DNA of 64,000 nucleotides from contig NDFF03000394.1 in the NCBI GenBank assembly GCA_002150815.3, positions 248,001 to 312,000 on the forward strand, given 5' to 3'. Origin of the DNA: Grammothele lineata (taxonomy: Eukaryota > Basidiomycota > Agaricomycetes > Polyporales > Polyporaceae). Below the pieces are notes generated by a model. The model did no database searches and was not told where the DNA came from. It worked only from the letters and a program-made list of their open reading frames with translations. Positions 1 to 12,100 of this stretch are shown here, piece by piece. Position numbers and translations under genes: made by a program. Position 1 is the stretch's first letter. Every line of letters begins with the position of its first letter.

Positions 1-3000
1 GGAGTTGCTTCACTGGACAGTGGACGTACGTTTATTCGTCTATACTCAACAGGTGTCAGGATCAGCTGCAGCGCCTCATGAAATGGACTCGTACCAGACT
101 CGCCTTCGCCTCTCGTAACAAAGAAACTCAAACACATCTCACAGCGATGTTACAGCACGCGCTTCGTACGTTGTTATCCCTTATCAAAATTGAAGGCAAC
201 CTACACACGCAGCAACCAATAGTCCACTGACGGAACTTTCCCAGAGATACTTATCTCACGGCGTTTGGCTCGTTGTCTCCGACGGGTCCTCAAGGCATTC
301 CCCACGCGATGGTAACGTTGGCGTCCCGTCAATATTGCTTCGACCTACCAACGCGGCTCCCAGATACTCTATTGGGGTCCAAGTCGCTGCGCACGCGTAC
401 ACTCGTCTCCGTGCGTTGCACAAGGTGCGAGATTGTGCCTTATCTCCTGCTGGTCCCCCTTCTCATGTGCATTGAGGTTGATATTGATCCGATTTTAGAA
501 CAGTGTCCGTCACAACAAATACCTTCTTGCTAATCGTACTACTCCCAGCTGCCATTGTAGATGTCCTCTCAACTGTGCACTTACCTACTAGTGCTGGTGA
601 TTGGATTAATAAGCGCCGGATCCCCACCTATGTCATAAGTATCTCGCACTCAAAACGAGTAGCAGGTACGTGTGGTCCGCATGCTGGAGATGATTTCAAG
701 GTATCATCTAGTATTGTCAGCTCATTTTATACATACTCTCCGTCCCCGCTGTTATCACTGTCACCAACTCTCATGGCTAATACTCAGCCATAGCCAATAT
801 ACAGTCCGCGTTAGCACCTGGATCCTCGAGCCCTGTGTTCAATCCCTGTCAGGTGCGCTGTAGCCCTCCTTCCTTTGTCATTCTCATTTGAAGCTGTCGC
901 GAACGGAATAGGTCTACAGCAAGTCCGTTCAAACCACATCCCTCTTCAAGCTGCCAACTTCCACTTGATTCCGGTCCCATTACCGAAAACGGGTGGCGGC
1001 GGGTGGCGGCGCTGTAACGGCCCGCCGCCGCAGCGCCCCGAGCCGCGGCCCCACCGACGCATGTGAATTGCTGGGGCGTGGTGGCGGGCCTGGAAATCAT
1101 CCAGGGTCGCCGCGCCCGTGCCGCACTTCGAGTCCGACCTCCTCCTCCTTCTCGCGCGACGCGAGAGCAAAGGCCCCTGGGATCTGATGCCTCTCGCATC
1201 GGCTTGGGTTCGATGGTGCGCGGCAGCCGCCGCCGATTCTCGTACAGACCCAGCCGACACCGCGAGTTCCAGATCCGCGGTCGCGCTGCGAAACACCTGC
1301 GGGGCTCCTCCTGAAGGAGTTGATTTGCCCACCACGCCACATGAAAATGAGCCACTATGGTCGGGGCTAGAGCCTCACGCGGACGCGAATCTCCACCAGT
1401 GCCTCTGTCCACATAGGGGTGCGCAAAATTTGCGGAGAGGGGGTTGGATGTCTGGGCCCTCCCTCATCTGTCCGCATCTCGCTGCTTTGTTTCTACTCAT
1501 CCGGCGGGAGCTGCTAGAAGCACGGGCGCGCGACATCGGCCTTCGGCTCCCATCGACGGTCGCCACGATGCAAGTTTCCATCTGTGTTTGGGAGCCGGCC
1601 GCCTCTCGAGACGGACGGCGCTGGCGCCGGCGTTTGCTGCGCGGCCATACCGGAAGCCGCGCCCCGGCGGACGGCATTCCGTCCGTCCGCCCGCCGTCGT
1701 TCGCATTGGGCCCTTGCCGTGCGCGGTCTAGCGTAGGACATCGAGACGCACTGGGAGTACGTCCATGTGCAGGGGCGCGGTTACACCACCCGCTGGGCAA
1801 GCGCACTATACAAACGGAGACCCGGCGCGCCGCGAAGAGTGGTGTCCTTGCGGCCGACAACCAAGGATGGAGTCACGAGACACACGCTCCCGCGGAGGGT
1901 TCGGGGATTGAAAAGGGCATGTGTAAGCCCAGGTAAACCCCTGGGTTCGCGACCGGAGAGACAAGGAGGAACATCGATCGTTCTGCCGCCGGACCCGACG
2001 CTGGGCCGAAGTGGAGGGATCTGTGGTTCATGCGCCAAGGGGCGCCGCGCCGGCTGACGGTCGTGCTCGCGCCGCCCCACCGGGGAACGCGAAGGAGCAG
2101 ATTGTTTTTCCTGCATTATAGGTTTGGCATCCGCATTATGTTTACATTCCAACTCATCGCGATATTCCAGGGCGAAAGTGGCGCGTCCACTGAACCCCTA
2201 GACAAGGAATTACTCGCGACCTAAGGAATCTTTGCATGACTCGCAAGGCATACGAGAGATAGGGATCGTCATGTCCAGAACCTGCCGCGGTGGCTGTGGG
2301 CAGGTATGTCAAGCTAGATCTCATAGGGGAGATAATCTCGCTAGGCCCGTGGCAAATAGTAATCATCGCCAGGGCGTTGTGCAAGCGACGACCAGGTAGG
2401 CCCTGAGTCGTCATCGATAAGTATGGGGTCCTGTATGAAGACCGGAAGCGAGATCGGGACTTTCCTGTCCAATTATCCAAACGGGGGCGCGCAGAGCAGA
2501 GCCAAGCTTGTCCCGAGCTTGCGCGGTTCCGTGGCGAGGGCGTATCCCAGCAAGAAGCAGCGTGCAGATGCATCGCTCGATGTCAAGATGCGCGGGATCT
2601 ACGCTCTCTCTTCTAGGAAATGGGCTGGGGGACACTCGAGGGTCGAATGCTGAGAGCGAACCATTGACAGGACGCTACAGGTGCGTCTCCCGCTGTGTGC
2701 TGCGGGATGTGCACAAACGGCGCTCGGAAATGCGCTTGACATCACTTGGAGAAAACTTATGGGCAGTTAGAGACGCAAAACCGGGATTTCGTACCGCTGC
2801 CAGCGCGCTCGTGAATATTAATTGGGCGGCAACGACCGAAGTCCGTCAGGTACACTCGGTGAAATATATCCTAGTCGAGAGACGCCTAAGCTGAATCTCG
2901 GTGCGCGACTGCCTTTCTGGCGATAGTGCAAGATGCCGTCGCGATGGGTGCCACCAAGCCTGAGAGCATTCCGGCGCGGGCTCCCTTGCTCCTGCCCGGC

Positions 3001-4700
3001 CCACCGCGCCCGCACCTTTGGACTTGCTCGAAAACAGTGCAGAACATCTGCGCATGGGAAGATCCCGCGCTCGTCGTAGTGCGGCTGCGAGCCTCGAGGC
3101 CAGATCGCCAGCGCCGCCCGCGGCACGCCGCACTCCTCCTTCACGGCAGCAGGCGGTACGAGTGCATTCAAGACGTCACCGCGCACTCGCCAAGCAAGCG
3201 GGGCGTCCGGGCCCGGCGGTGGGAGCGGGAGGCAATGTCGTATAGAAGGAGTGCACCCGACGCACGCGAGCGACCCCATGACCCCTGTCCATCGCGGAAG
3301 ACGACAGGAAGCGCAGCGGGGTGTAGTGGCCCGCGCAACGCCAGCGCGACAGTGCGACAATCCTGGGCGACAGAACGCACGGCACCGTCTTGCCTGGTGG
3401 AGATTCGGCGGGGCGCGCGAGCGCGGGGCGCATCTCACCATCCCACATGACACAGGCAGGGAACGACGGGCGCAGACGGGTGGCCACCGCTGGGGCCGCT
3501 GCCGTTAAGTAGGCAGGATGAGGCTGCGCCCCCAGTGGGCTTTGTGCGAGCCACGGGTGCGCCGTCGACGTTCCCGTGGGCCGTGGGACCGGTCTGCAGA
3601 GGCAGCTTCTGGAAACGTGGCGCAGTAGAAGCAGCATATGCCGTTACCGTGGACGAGAGCATTGAGTCCGAGTCGGGCTTGCGCGTACAAGGCTTGAAGG
3701 CACGTAGCAGAACGGCCGAGGAGACGATGACGAAATGCGCGTTGCATGGGCGATCATGGAGTTCTGGAGTTCTGGAGTTCTGTCAAGAGACAAGAGCAAA
3801 GATTGATCTTCTAGCGTAGTCATATGGACCGCCGGCGTCGCACTGGAGGTCGTTGACGCCAGGGTCCGGCCGGGGAACCACCTGTATGGCAAACGAATGT
3901 GAGAACTCCACTTCAAGAAAAGGACGTAGCACCAGGTGCACCCGCTCCGCGTGCATTTGAGGTAATCCATGCCCACATATGGTTCGCAGCGCTAGCAAAC
4001 GCGCATGTCTAAAGCCGCCGAGACTACGACAGAGCCGCGGCAAGTGGAAGTCGTCAAGTTGTGGCTCTCTCGAGCTGCTGGGCGTTGAGCGGACCAAGCT
4101 GGCTACACGCAGTACTCAGCTTGACTAGCATGTGAACAACGCGCGGTCCTAAAGAGGGCATGAGCATCCCGGATCAGGGAAGAGAGAGGGTGGCAGCTAA
4201 CGCACCATTTCCGCGATCATACACTGTAAGCGGGGTGACAAACCGCCGACAGCGCGTATGCGCAGTGATGGACGAGTTCGTGCGTTCGCCCATAAGGGGC
4301 GCTGACTCTAGCTCGCGGGGCACGAATCGGGGCAACAACGGTCTGGAAGTTGAAAAAACGGATCAAGGGCGAGTCCGGGGCAGGAGTTTCAGAGACCGAC
4401 GCGGCCGCAAGGGCGCCTGCGCGCGAGTCGGCCAGAAAATATGGGAAATTGTGGCGTCTGGAGAATCGATGGTGCACGCCCGCGGCACGATGGAGAAAAT
4501 TGCTGATCCCGCCGGCCGTTTTGCGGCCGTTGGTGTCTGGAGGGTGGCCGAGAGGAGGAGGGGGCAACCGGGAGGCGTCGCACGCCGCCGTGAGTCCATC
4601 TGAACGGGGCAAAAGAGAGAAGAAGGAGGAAGTGCATGGTGACTGGGTCAGTCGGCTCGTGGGCCGAAGGACGCATTGAGGCAAGGAGCATTCGTGGGAC
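1..4700. other. gene-free GC-rich stretch
   Basis: No open frame here carries a recognisable domain, signal peptide or credible chain of in-phase introns on either strand. The longest frames, such as a 272-codon frame at 1118-1936, overlap frames of similar length in other phases and look like by-products of GC-rich DNA. I saw no transposon proteins, terminal repeats or tRNA. A short 8-bp tandem repeat lies at 3758-3781. A decayed gene or an old mobile element cannot be excluded by eye. Confidence 0.5.
3758..3781. repeat. 8-bp unit repeated three times
   Basis: The unit ggagttct occurs three times head to tail without mismatch. It lies in the gene-free stretch and has no evident function. 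Confidence 0.9.
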
Positions 4701-5159
4701 TGCGAGGGCAAGGGACAAACCTGGGACAAACAGAACGAGCGGGAGCAGGAACCGTCGTCCGGGCGGCGTATTGATCGCTGGAATAAATAATTTCCACATG
4801 TCGTCGGAAAAGTAGTCGGCAATAATAATGCGCGGCCTTGGGCGGGCGGTTTGGCTCTCGGGCACGGTCCGCCTTCCCCTCGCCATTGCCATCGCTTCTC
4901 CTTGCCGCCTCCGTTCGTCTCCTCCTCTCTCCTCCTCCCGTCAGCCGGCGCCGTACCTCTCCGCACACCGCGCTCGCCGTCCATCCCATCCCTCACACAA
5001 CGCGCGCACCCCGCGCGCAATCCCGCACCGCCCGGCACCCATCCCAAGCGGAGCAGTGACACCCACGCCAGCTTCCTCACTCGTGCGTTTGCCTCCAATT
5101 CTCCCGAGAATTGCCTCAACGATGCTTATGTATCCGTTCTTCCTCACAGAGGGAGTCTT
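4700..5159 (+). promoter_or_regulatory. promoter and leader of the GATA factor gene
   Basis: The first coding exon of the GATA factor follows this stretch. From about 4890 to 4960 the + strand is very rich in C and T, a common feature of core promoters and leaders of highly regulated fungal genes. A possible acceptor (cacag) sits just before the chosen ATG at 5160, so a leader intron may be present. The assignment is inferred from position and composition only. Confidence 0.4.
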
Positions 5160-8100
5160 ATGGAACTCCCGCCGCCAGGCCCTGCCAGAGGAATCACCGA
5201 CGCACGCAAGCAGGCCTGGTCCTCGTCTGGGCGCCCTACTGTCAACACCTCGGCCTTACCTCCTTCAGGCCCATCGTCCTCATCTCTCACCTTCAGTCCG
5301 TCTAATTCCTCGGTCTCTCACTCTGCCCATTCCTCCCCGTGGGCCCCCAGCATCCCGCTCGGCGCATCGGCTCCCTCCCAGCCCTCTGCCTTCATGCTGC
5401 AACACCCTGTTCCCCACATGTCCTCCCATCATGGAGACTCGTCCTCCCAGCTAGGCCCTTCTTCCTCGCTTGCAGGGTCCGACTGGGGGAGCGTGTTTTC
5501 CGCACCCTTGGATCCGTCTACATTCCAAGCCCTCGCGGCTTCCGGCGTCATAGCGCCTCCCCAAGCAGGTGTGCCTTCGAGTCTACCCGCGCGATCTAAT
5601 CATACCCCGCACGATTTTGGCGTCAATCCCCGCGCGCAGCCGCTTAACGTCAAGGACATCGCTCGCCCAGGCATGACCCAGGGGGTGCCGCTTGCATGGT
5701 CCAACGTTTCGTCGCCCTATTCCTCTCCTCCCGCAACTTCTCAGCGAGCTTCGCCCGTCCACCTACGCTCCGGCTCCGGAGGCAACGCGCCTTTTGCCAG
5801 GCGCAATTCTCCTTCCGGCGGTGTTGGACAGGGGTACGGTCCCGTTAATATGCGTCATCCTTCCTCTTCTATGCCTCTACCTATGTCTCCATATGACGCG
5901 CCTCCGGGAGCTGGCGACTTCGGTCACGACCGCCAGACCTCCTTGACTTCGCAGTTTCCCCATGCTGCTGGCCCGAGTGGCCGCGGTTCTCTTTCCATGG
6001 CTCCCGTACTCGACACGCATCCCTCTCCGCACTTCCCTTCACATCGACCGAGTTTCGAATTCGGTTCGCATCCCACTCAGCATTCTGAGAGGTTTGCGCA
6101 GGGGATCCCGCCCTCGTTATGGATGTCCTCTGCTCAAATGCCCTCAACGTCTGCCAGTTATGCGGGGTCATCGTTTCTGTCCAACCCGATGGGCCCTCCG
6201 CGACACTCGTCAATATCTGAGTCAATTGTTTCCTCGAGCCCCACTGCCCTCTCGCTTCTCGAGAGCGGGAGGTCTACCGCACCGACTTCTGCTTCGAGCC
6301 CGAAAGGCCGGGTACTCTCCGACCTGTTCGCCGATCCGTTGTTCCCCGCGCGTGCGCCCCCGGTGGACCAGTCCGGTCCGCAGCAGTTCCCATCGCCCAA
6401 AGTATCCGGTTCGCCAGATCTGAAGAGTATGGACCTGCTCGGTGCGGATGCTGATCCGGAGAAGATGGCGAAGGAGGACCCGTTGGCGACACAGGTGTGG
6501 CGGATGTACGCGCGACAGAAGGCAACGCTGCCGCACGCGCAGCGGATGGAGAACCTTACATGGCGGATGATGGCACTGGCGTTGAAGAAGAAGAAGGAGG
6601 ACGAGAGCAAGGAGAAGGCGCGGGAACGGGGGGCGGACTCGCCCCTAGACGCCCGGAGGGGCGGCGACTCGGGCCTTACGCAGCCAGGTGGCGAGAAGGC
6701 CGCTGACAGTTCGGCTTCTTCTGCCGGTGGGGCGGAGACGGCGGAGAGAGGACGGACGATTGATAAAGGCAAGGCGAGAGTGCAGGTCGTCGGTTTCGAC
6801 GGCGCGAACCAGGACGGAACGGACGAGAATGAGTGCGTCTCTATTGCCGCTCCCTCACGCAGTGCTAACTCAGGCGCCCGCTCCCCAGAGAGGTCCCCAT
6901 GGACTGGCGCGCTATCAGCAGGTCCCGTTCTCGAGCGCCCATGGACTGGAGGCCCGAGAGTCGTTCGCGCTCACGACCACCCCGCGTCGGCATGGCCGAC
7001 ACCCAGAGCCAGTTCAAGTTCCCATCCTCTTCGCCGCCCAAACGCGACAGTCTGAACGCAGGTATACCCATCCCCGGCTCCTCAGGCCACCGTAGTCCGC
7101 ACTCTATACATCCCACACATGGCACCACCCTCCCCGCCGTCTTCGAAACCGCCGGCGAACATCGCGCGCACTTCAACAACTTTGACTCCCTTGCGCTTCT
7201 CCACAGCCCTGCTGGCCATCCGTCCTCTTTGCCTACGACCGGGATTCTCGCTCGCACGTCCACATCGACCCTCCCATCACCAGAGATGAAGGGGTTCCCC
7301 AAGCACGTCAGAAAGACGAGCTTTGACCACACGGTGGCGAGAGAAGGCATCTTCACTGGTGTGAGTGGGCGTCATCAGGTCAATGGTAAACCCAGATCAC
7401 CTGAAAGTCTCGTTGGCACGAAGCGACGTGCCGATGCTCCTCACGCAGAGAGCATGTTGCGTGCTGACCCGCCGAGTGGCATCGAACTGGCGTCTCCCAT
7501 GGAGCCGAAAGAGATGGACCATTTCCGGAGGGAGAGCCCCTTCCCCACCTCGTCCTTCAGCTTCTCTGTCCCGTCCTACGACTCGTTCTTCGACCTCTCT
7601 GGACCTCACACATTCGGTCCCCACCTTCCCGCGTCCCTGCCCAACCAGAAGGACCATCCTCCAGATATCCATTTTGCAGACACCCTCCGCGGCCAGCTCA
7701 ACGGGACCTACTCACCACCCGTTGGCGTAAACAACGAGGGCCTCTCTGCCGCAGCAGCCGCCTCTGCCGCAGCAGTAGCGGAGTCCTACGCACAGTTCAA
7801 CATGGCGAACATCGGTCTCGAGGACTACCAGCTCATGAACATGATGTACAACGCAGGCGGCCACCACGACCTCGGCGCCGGCATAGGCCCGAACGCCAAC
7901 CCGTTCACGGTCGACCCGACGCAGATCCTGCCGAACGTCTCCCTCGACCACGGCGAGAGCGTCTTCCACCCGAGTCCTTCCAGTGATGGGTGGGGTAACG
8001 GTGTGGGCTCGAGCTCGAACGCGTCCCCGGAGCCGTACAACGTGTCGAACGCGTCGACACCGCCGTCCACGGAGGGCGCGGGAGGGTCGGCTCGTGCGGC

Positions 8101-8876
8101 AGGCCGTAAGATTGCGTCGACGAAGCGGGTCACTGGGGATGCTGCAGGCCGGACGGGCGGCAGTGGCGCGCAGAGGAAAGGGTGCGTTGTCTGACCGTTG
8201 TCGTCGATCGTACGGATCACTCACACTCGTGGCTTTGCAGGAGCACGCCCGAGAGTGCAAACGGGGCGAGCGGTGCGCCGCGTCCCGCTGGCGAGGATGG
8301 CGAGTCCGCCCCTACCGTGTGCACGAACTGCCAGACGACGATCACGCCATTGTGGCGTCGAGACCCGGATGGCCAGCCCTTGTGTATGTCTCCTCACTTG
8401 CCCATTCATCTGCGCCCCCTAATCAATTCATGCTTGCCTAGGTAATGCGTGTGGCTTGTTCTACGTGAGTCATGGTTGCCGTTGTTACCTTCTCGAGCAG
8501 TCCAACTGACCTCCTTTCCAGAAACTACACGGTGTAGTTCGGCCATTGTCGCTGAAGACGGATGTCATCAAGAAGAGGTGGGACTTTCGTTTCGGTTAGC
8601 TAGAGGAATTTCGCTCATTTCTTATACAGGAACCGTGCCTCTGGTGCTCCGCATGGCTCGTCGAGAAAGAACAACTCGAACTTGCCCAAGATCGCCGCCG
8701 GTAACAGACCGCGGGCGAACACGACGAGCTCTATGCCGTCGAACACTCGCCTGTCACCGGCGAACCGCACTGGCCCTTCGGCGGCTTCTGCGTCGCTGAA
8801 GCGGCAACGACGGACTTCTACGAGTGCGCAGGCTCCGTCGTCGATTTCGAAGGATGGTGGTGGAGGTGGAGCATAA
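5160..8876 (+). CDS. areA: AreA/NIT2-like GATA transcription factor (nitrogen regulation)
   Basis: Predicted 1144-residue nuclear activator of genes for alternative nitrogen sources. Exons: 5160-6832, 6889-8181, 8241-8383, 8442-8464, 8522-8577, 8630-8876; all joins are in phase. Residues about 440-475 match the AreA-type N-terminal domain (DUF1752), with [20 protein letters not shown] at its core. A single GATA finger of type C-x2-C-x17-C-x2-C lies at about 1016-1040 (CTNC...CNAC), split over three exons and followed by the usual basic tail. The rest is Ser/Pro-rich and probably disordered. Around residue 562 a short MDWR plus SRSRSR block is repeated twice. The start is the first ATG in the continuous frame after a CT-rich leader; an upstream start in the same frame at 4851 is open but seems to be leader sequence. 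AreA identity rests on the pairing of both domains; a related GATA factor is the main alternative. Confidence 0.9.
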
Positions 8877-9143
8877 TAGGTTTTGTATCATTTCGCGGGT
8901 CTCTGTGTGTAATTCGACCGCCACTCTCTTTTCCGTGCTGTCTCATATCCATGCATGTAATCTGGCTAGATCTTATGTAGTCACGTCTGATTCGGTACGC
9001 CCTAGTCCTCACGACCCTCTCCTGTCATGCCTCTCTTTTTCCGTCTCTGCTTACGAGGGCACGCGTTGTACGATCGCGGTAGATGTTATAGATTATTGTC
9101 GAACAGCTTGTCCCTACTAGTACTATACTAGCGTGTTTGAGCA

Positions 9144-12100
9144 ATGCGATCGTCCCCGAGGCCTGAGGCCTCCCCAGGGACAGTGGTGCCGAATATTTGC
9201 GCCGAGAGTGATGCAGGGGCGGCGGAAATGAAGAAGACCGGGACCAATCACGGCGGACACAGGCGGCAGCGCGCCTTCACCTGCGACGGCGACGACCCTG
9301 GCTCGCGTACGCCTCCCCCACCCGTCGCGGCCCCATCGCCCACCCTGGCCAACATCTTCAGGCAGCAGTCGCCACGGTCGCCCGTGCCGCCCTCGTCGTT
9401 TCCCCAAGGTCTCCAGCCGGTCGCCTCGCGAGACGCTAATGGCCGACGCCTATCGCGGACAGAACTAGACTTTGAGCAGGCCCTACACGCGGGCGGCACA
9501 GTTCTCCTCAAGGAAGGCTTTGACGTGGATGCGCTCGGGGCCGACCTCTCCAACGCCTCCATCACGCTCTCCTCCCCGCCCGTGTCGCCCAACCCGAGAG
9601 GCTACCGAAGTCTGCAGCCCGCCACGCCCATCATCGTCCCGCCCACGCCCTCCCCGGGCAACAGCGCCTCCCGCTCCCCCCTCCCTTCTGCCACCTCCTT
9701 CGCCTCCGCCTCGTCCTCGACCAGCGACGTCTTCTACGACGCGCCGGAGGAGATAGACTACCAGACTCGCCGCCGGTCCATGTATCGCTCCCCCGGCACG
9801 GCCAGCAGCCCCGATCTCGCCACCCTCCTCCGCAAGGCCAAGGAGCGTGCCGGGGGAGGCGACGGCAGGGATGGAAAGAAGAGCGGCTCCTCGTCGCGCG
9901 ACCGTGCGTGTCTCTTCCTCTCTCATTCTCTTTTTCTCTTTCGTTTGCTTCGCGCCGGCCTCCGTCTGCGCCTGTCCGTGCCCCCGCGCTCATCTCCGTG
10001 CTTCCTGCAGCACAATCGCCCGCTTCGTCCGTACATGTAACCCCCAACCCGAAGGGCAGGATGCGGTCGTCCCAGAACTTGTCCGCCCAGCACGATGCTG
10101 CAGCGGCGCGGAGTCCGGAGTGGGTTCTGACCAGCCCGAAGTCGTTTGGGTCCATAAAGGACGGAAAGGTGAGTATCGTGCCGTTTGGTTGCTTTATCGT
10201 GTCCATACACACCATCCCGGTCCCTTGTCTTCACTGTTTGGAGATCTCTGGCTGTGCACTTGCACTTTGGGCATTTCGTTTTGTGCCCACAAAGGCCGAA
10301 AGGTATAGCGGTTATAGAAATACGACTTGTTAGGGGTTCTACTGTTTCTCTCCTCTATACTTTTTGAGGGTGCAAGAATAGTTGCGATTGCTTCAGCGAT
10401 TCTGTAGTCCGTGAGAAGAGTACTAACATATTCCCATTCATAGTCTGGAAAGTCCTCGGTGCGGGCCAAGACATCTGCTTTCTTAGGTAAAATGCTGGGG
10501 ACTGGCTCTGCACGAGAGCGATCCGTGAGTACTACTTCATATCCGCGCGAGGTCAGTAGATTATATCCCGAATAATTGTTGCAGCGCACGCTTGCATCGT
10601 CTCCGTCTACCACTTCGATTGCAACCTACTCCAACTCGCCTCTGTTTGACGCCTTCCCCCCTCCCGTTCCGCCATTACCTAAAGATGCTGCCCGTATGGG
10701 CCCCGTTCCCGCCCCGGCAGACACAGCCGACGTGTTTTCTGCCCCGTCGAATAGGCCCAGCGACGAGAAGCCTCTCCCCGTGATCCAGCGCGGTGACCAG
10801 CAGTCAGAAACAGACCTTTCGGACGACCAGTCAGTGGTCATGGTCACTGCTCCTTCCACCTCAAGGTCACGTTCCCCTTCTCCTACCCGAACGGTCAAGG
10901 AACGGCCAGGCAAGCATGTCAAGGCACCCAGTAGGAGTAAACGGAGGAGCATGAGCGTAAGTGACGCGGATATCAAGAGGGTCATGAGTGCAGGCGCGGG
11001 CCCAACCCCGAGCCCACTCCGGATTTCCACGGACACCAAGCCTGTGGAGGGTTCGCCAGGTTGGGGTACTCGCCTTGAAGGCATCATGTCCCAGTTCCGA
11101 GGCGAGTTGTCGCAATTTGAGTCTCGTTCCGCTTCCCTCGACCTCCTTGACCCCACGACGCCCTCAAAACGCCCACTCGCTCCCCGCTCTCAAAGCGATA
11201 CCCTCACTCCTTTGTCTGCTCCTGCTACCTACACACCTACCGGTACAATCCGCCCTTCCCCTAGGACGACTACGTCCCTGCCCACCGACCCAGGCACGCC
11301 TACCGTCACTCTTCAGGCAGCAACTGACCTGGAGGATAACGTCACGAGCGCAGGCTCATCCTCTCCTGTTGCCTCCTCAACGGAGGCACCCATTGTCCCC
11401 CCTCGTTCTTCATCCCTCAACACGCCTTTGCGGTCAATGTCCGGCTCTAGCTCTAGTGCCGCGGCGTTCCCGCGGTCGGGCAATCCTAGGTATGGTCCTC
11501 GGTCGCCTCCGTCCCGGCCGCTCGGCGCCTCCCTCAATCACGTCCAATCCACATCCCGAGATGCGAACCGGCTTCGGGTGCAGCATCGCTCCACGGCATC
11601 TGCTTCAGAGCCTTCGCTCATCCCAGAACGGGATGACGGTCGTGCTCGTAAGCAGCTCCGTGCCAGTCGTTCATCACGAGACGGTTTTGTTGATCCCAAT
11701 GCAGTGCCGGGGCTTTCTGCAGCGTCTCAGCAAGATCTTACGACGAACGACCTCGTTCCCAATCGCTTCCCCCTCCGCCATTCGACGTCCCCTGCGAGGA
11801 TGGAAGAAACTGGTGACATTGACACTCGAGGGAAGGAGCTGGCCTCTCGCTGCTGGGTGGAAGACGAGGAGTTCTTGCCGAAGGACAAGATTGCTGAATG
11901 GCTCGGTGGGCAGTAAGTGTCTCCTTTCGCGCTGCTGAAGTCTAGACTCAAAGTGCGTGCAGGAGCATCATCAACAAGACTGCTCTACGTCACTATATGG
12001 ACAACTTCGACTTCACGGAGATGCGGCTGGATCAGGCCTTTAGGTGGGCCTTATCCAGAACAAAGTTCGATTATACCTGACTTTGGTTTACAACAGGCGA

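Noticed and set aside
1118..1936. 272-codon open frame on the + strand
   Set aside because: The composition is erratic, equally long frames overlap it on the other strand, and no motif or plausible splice partners are present.
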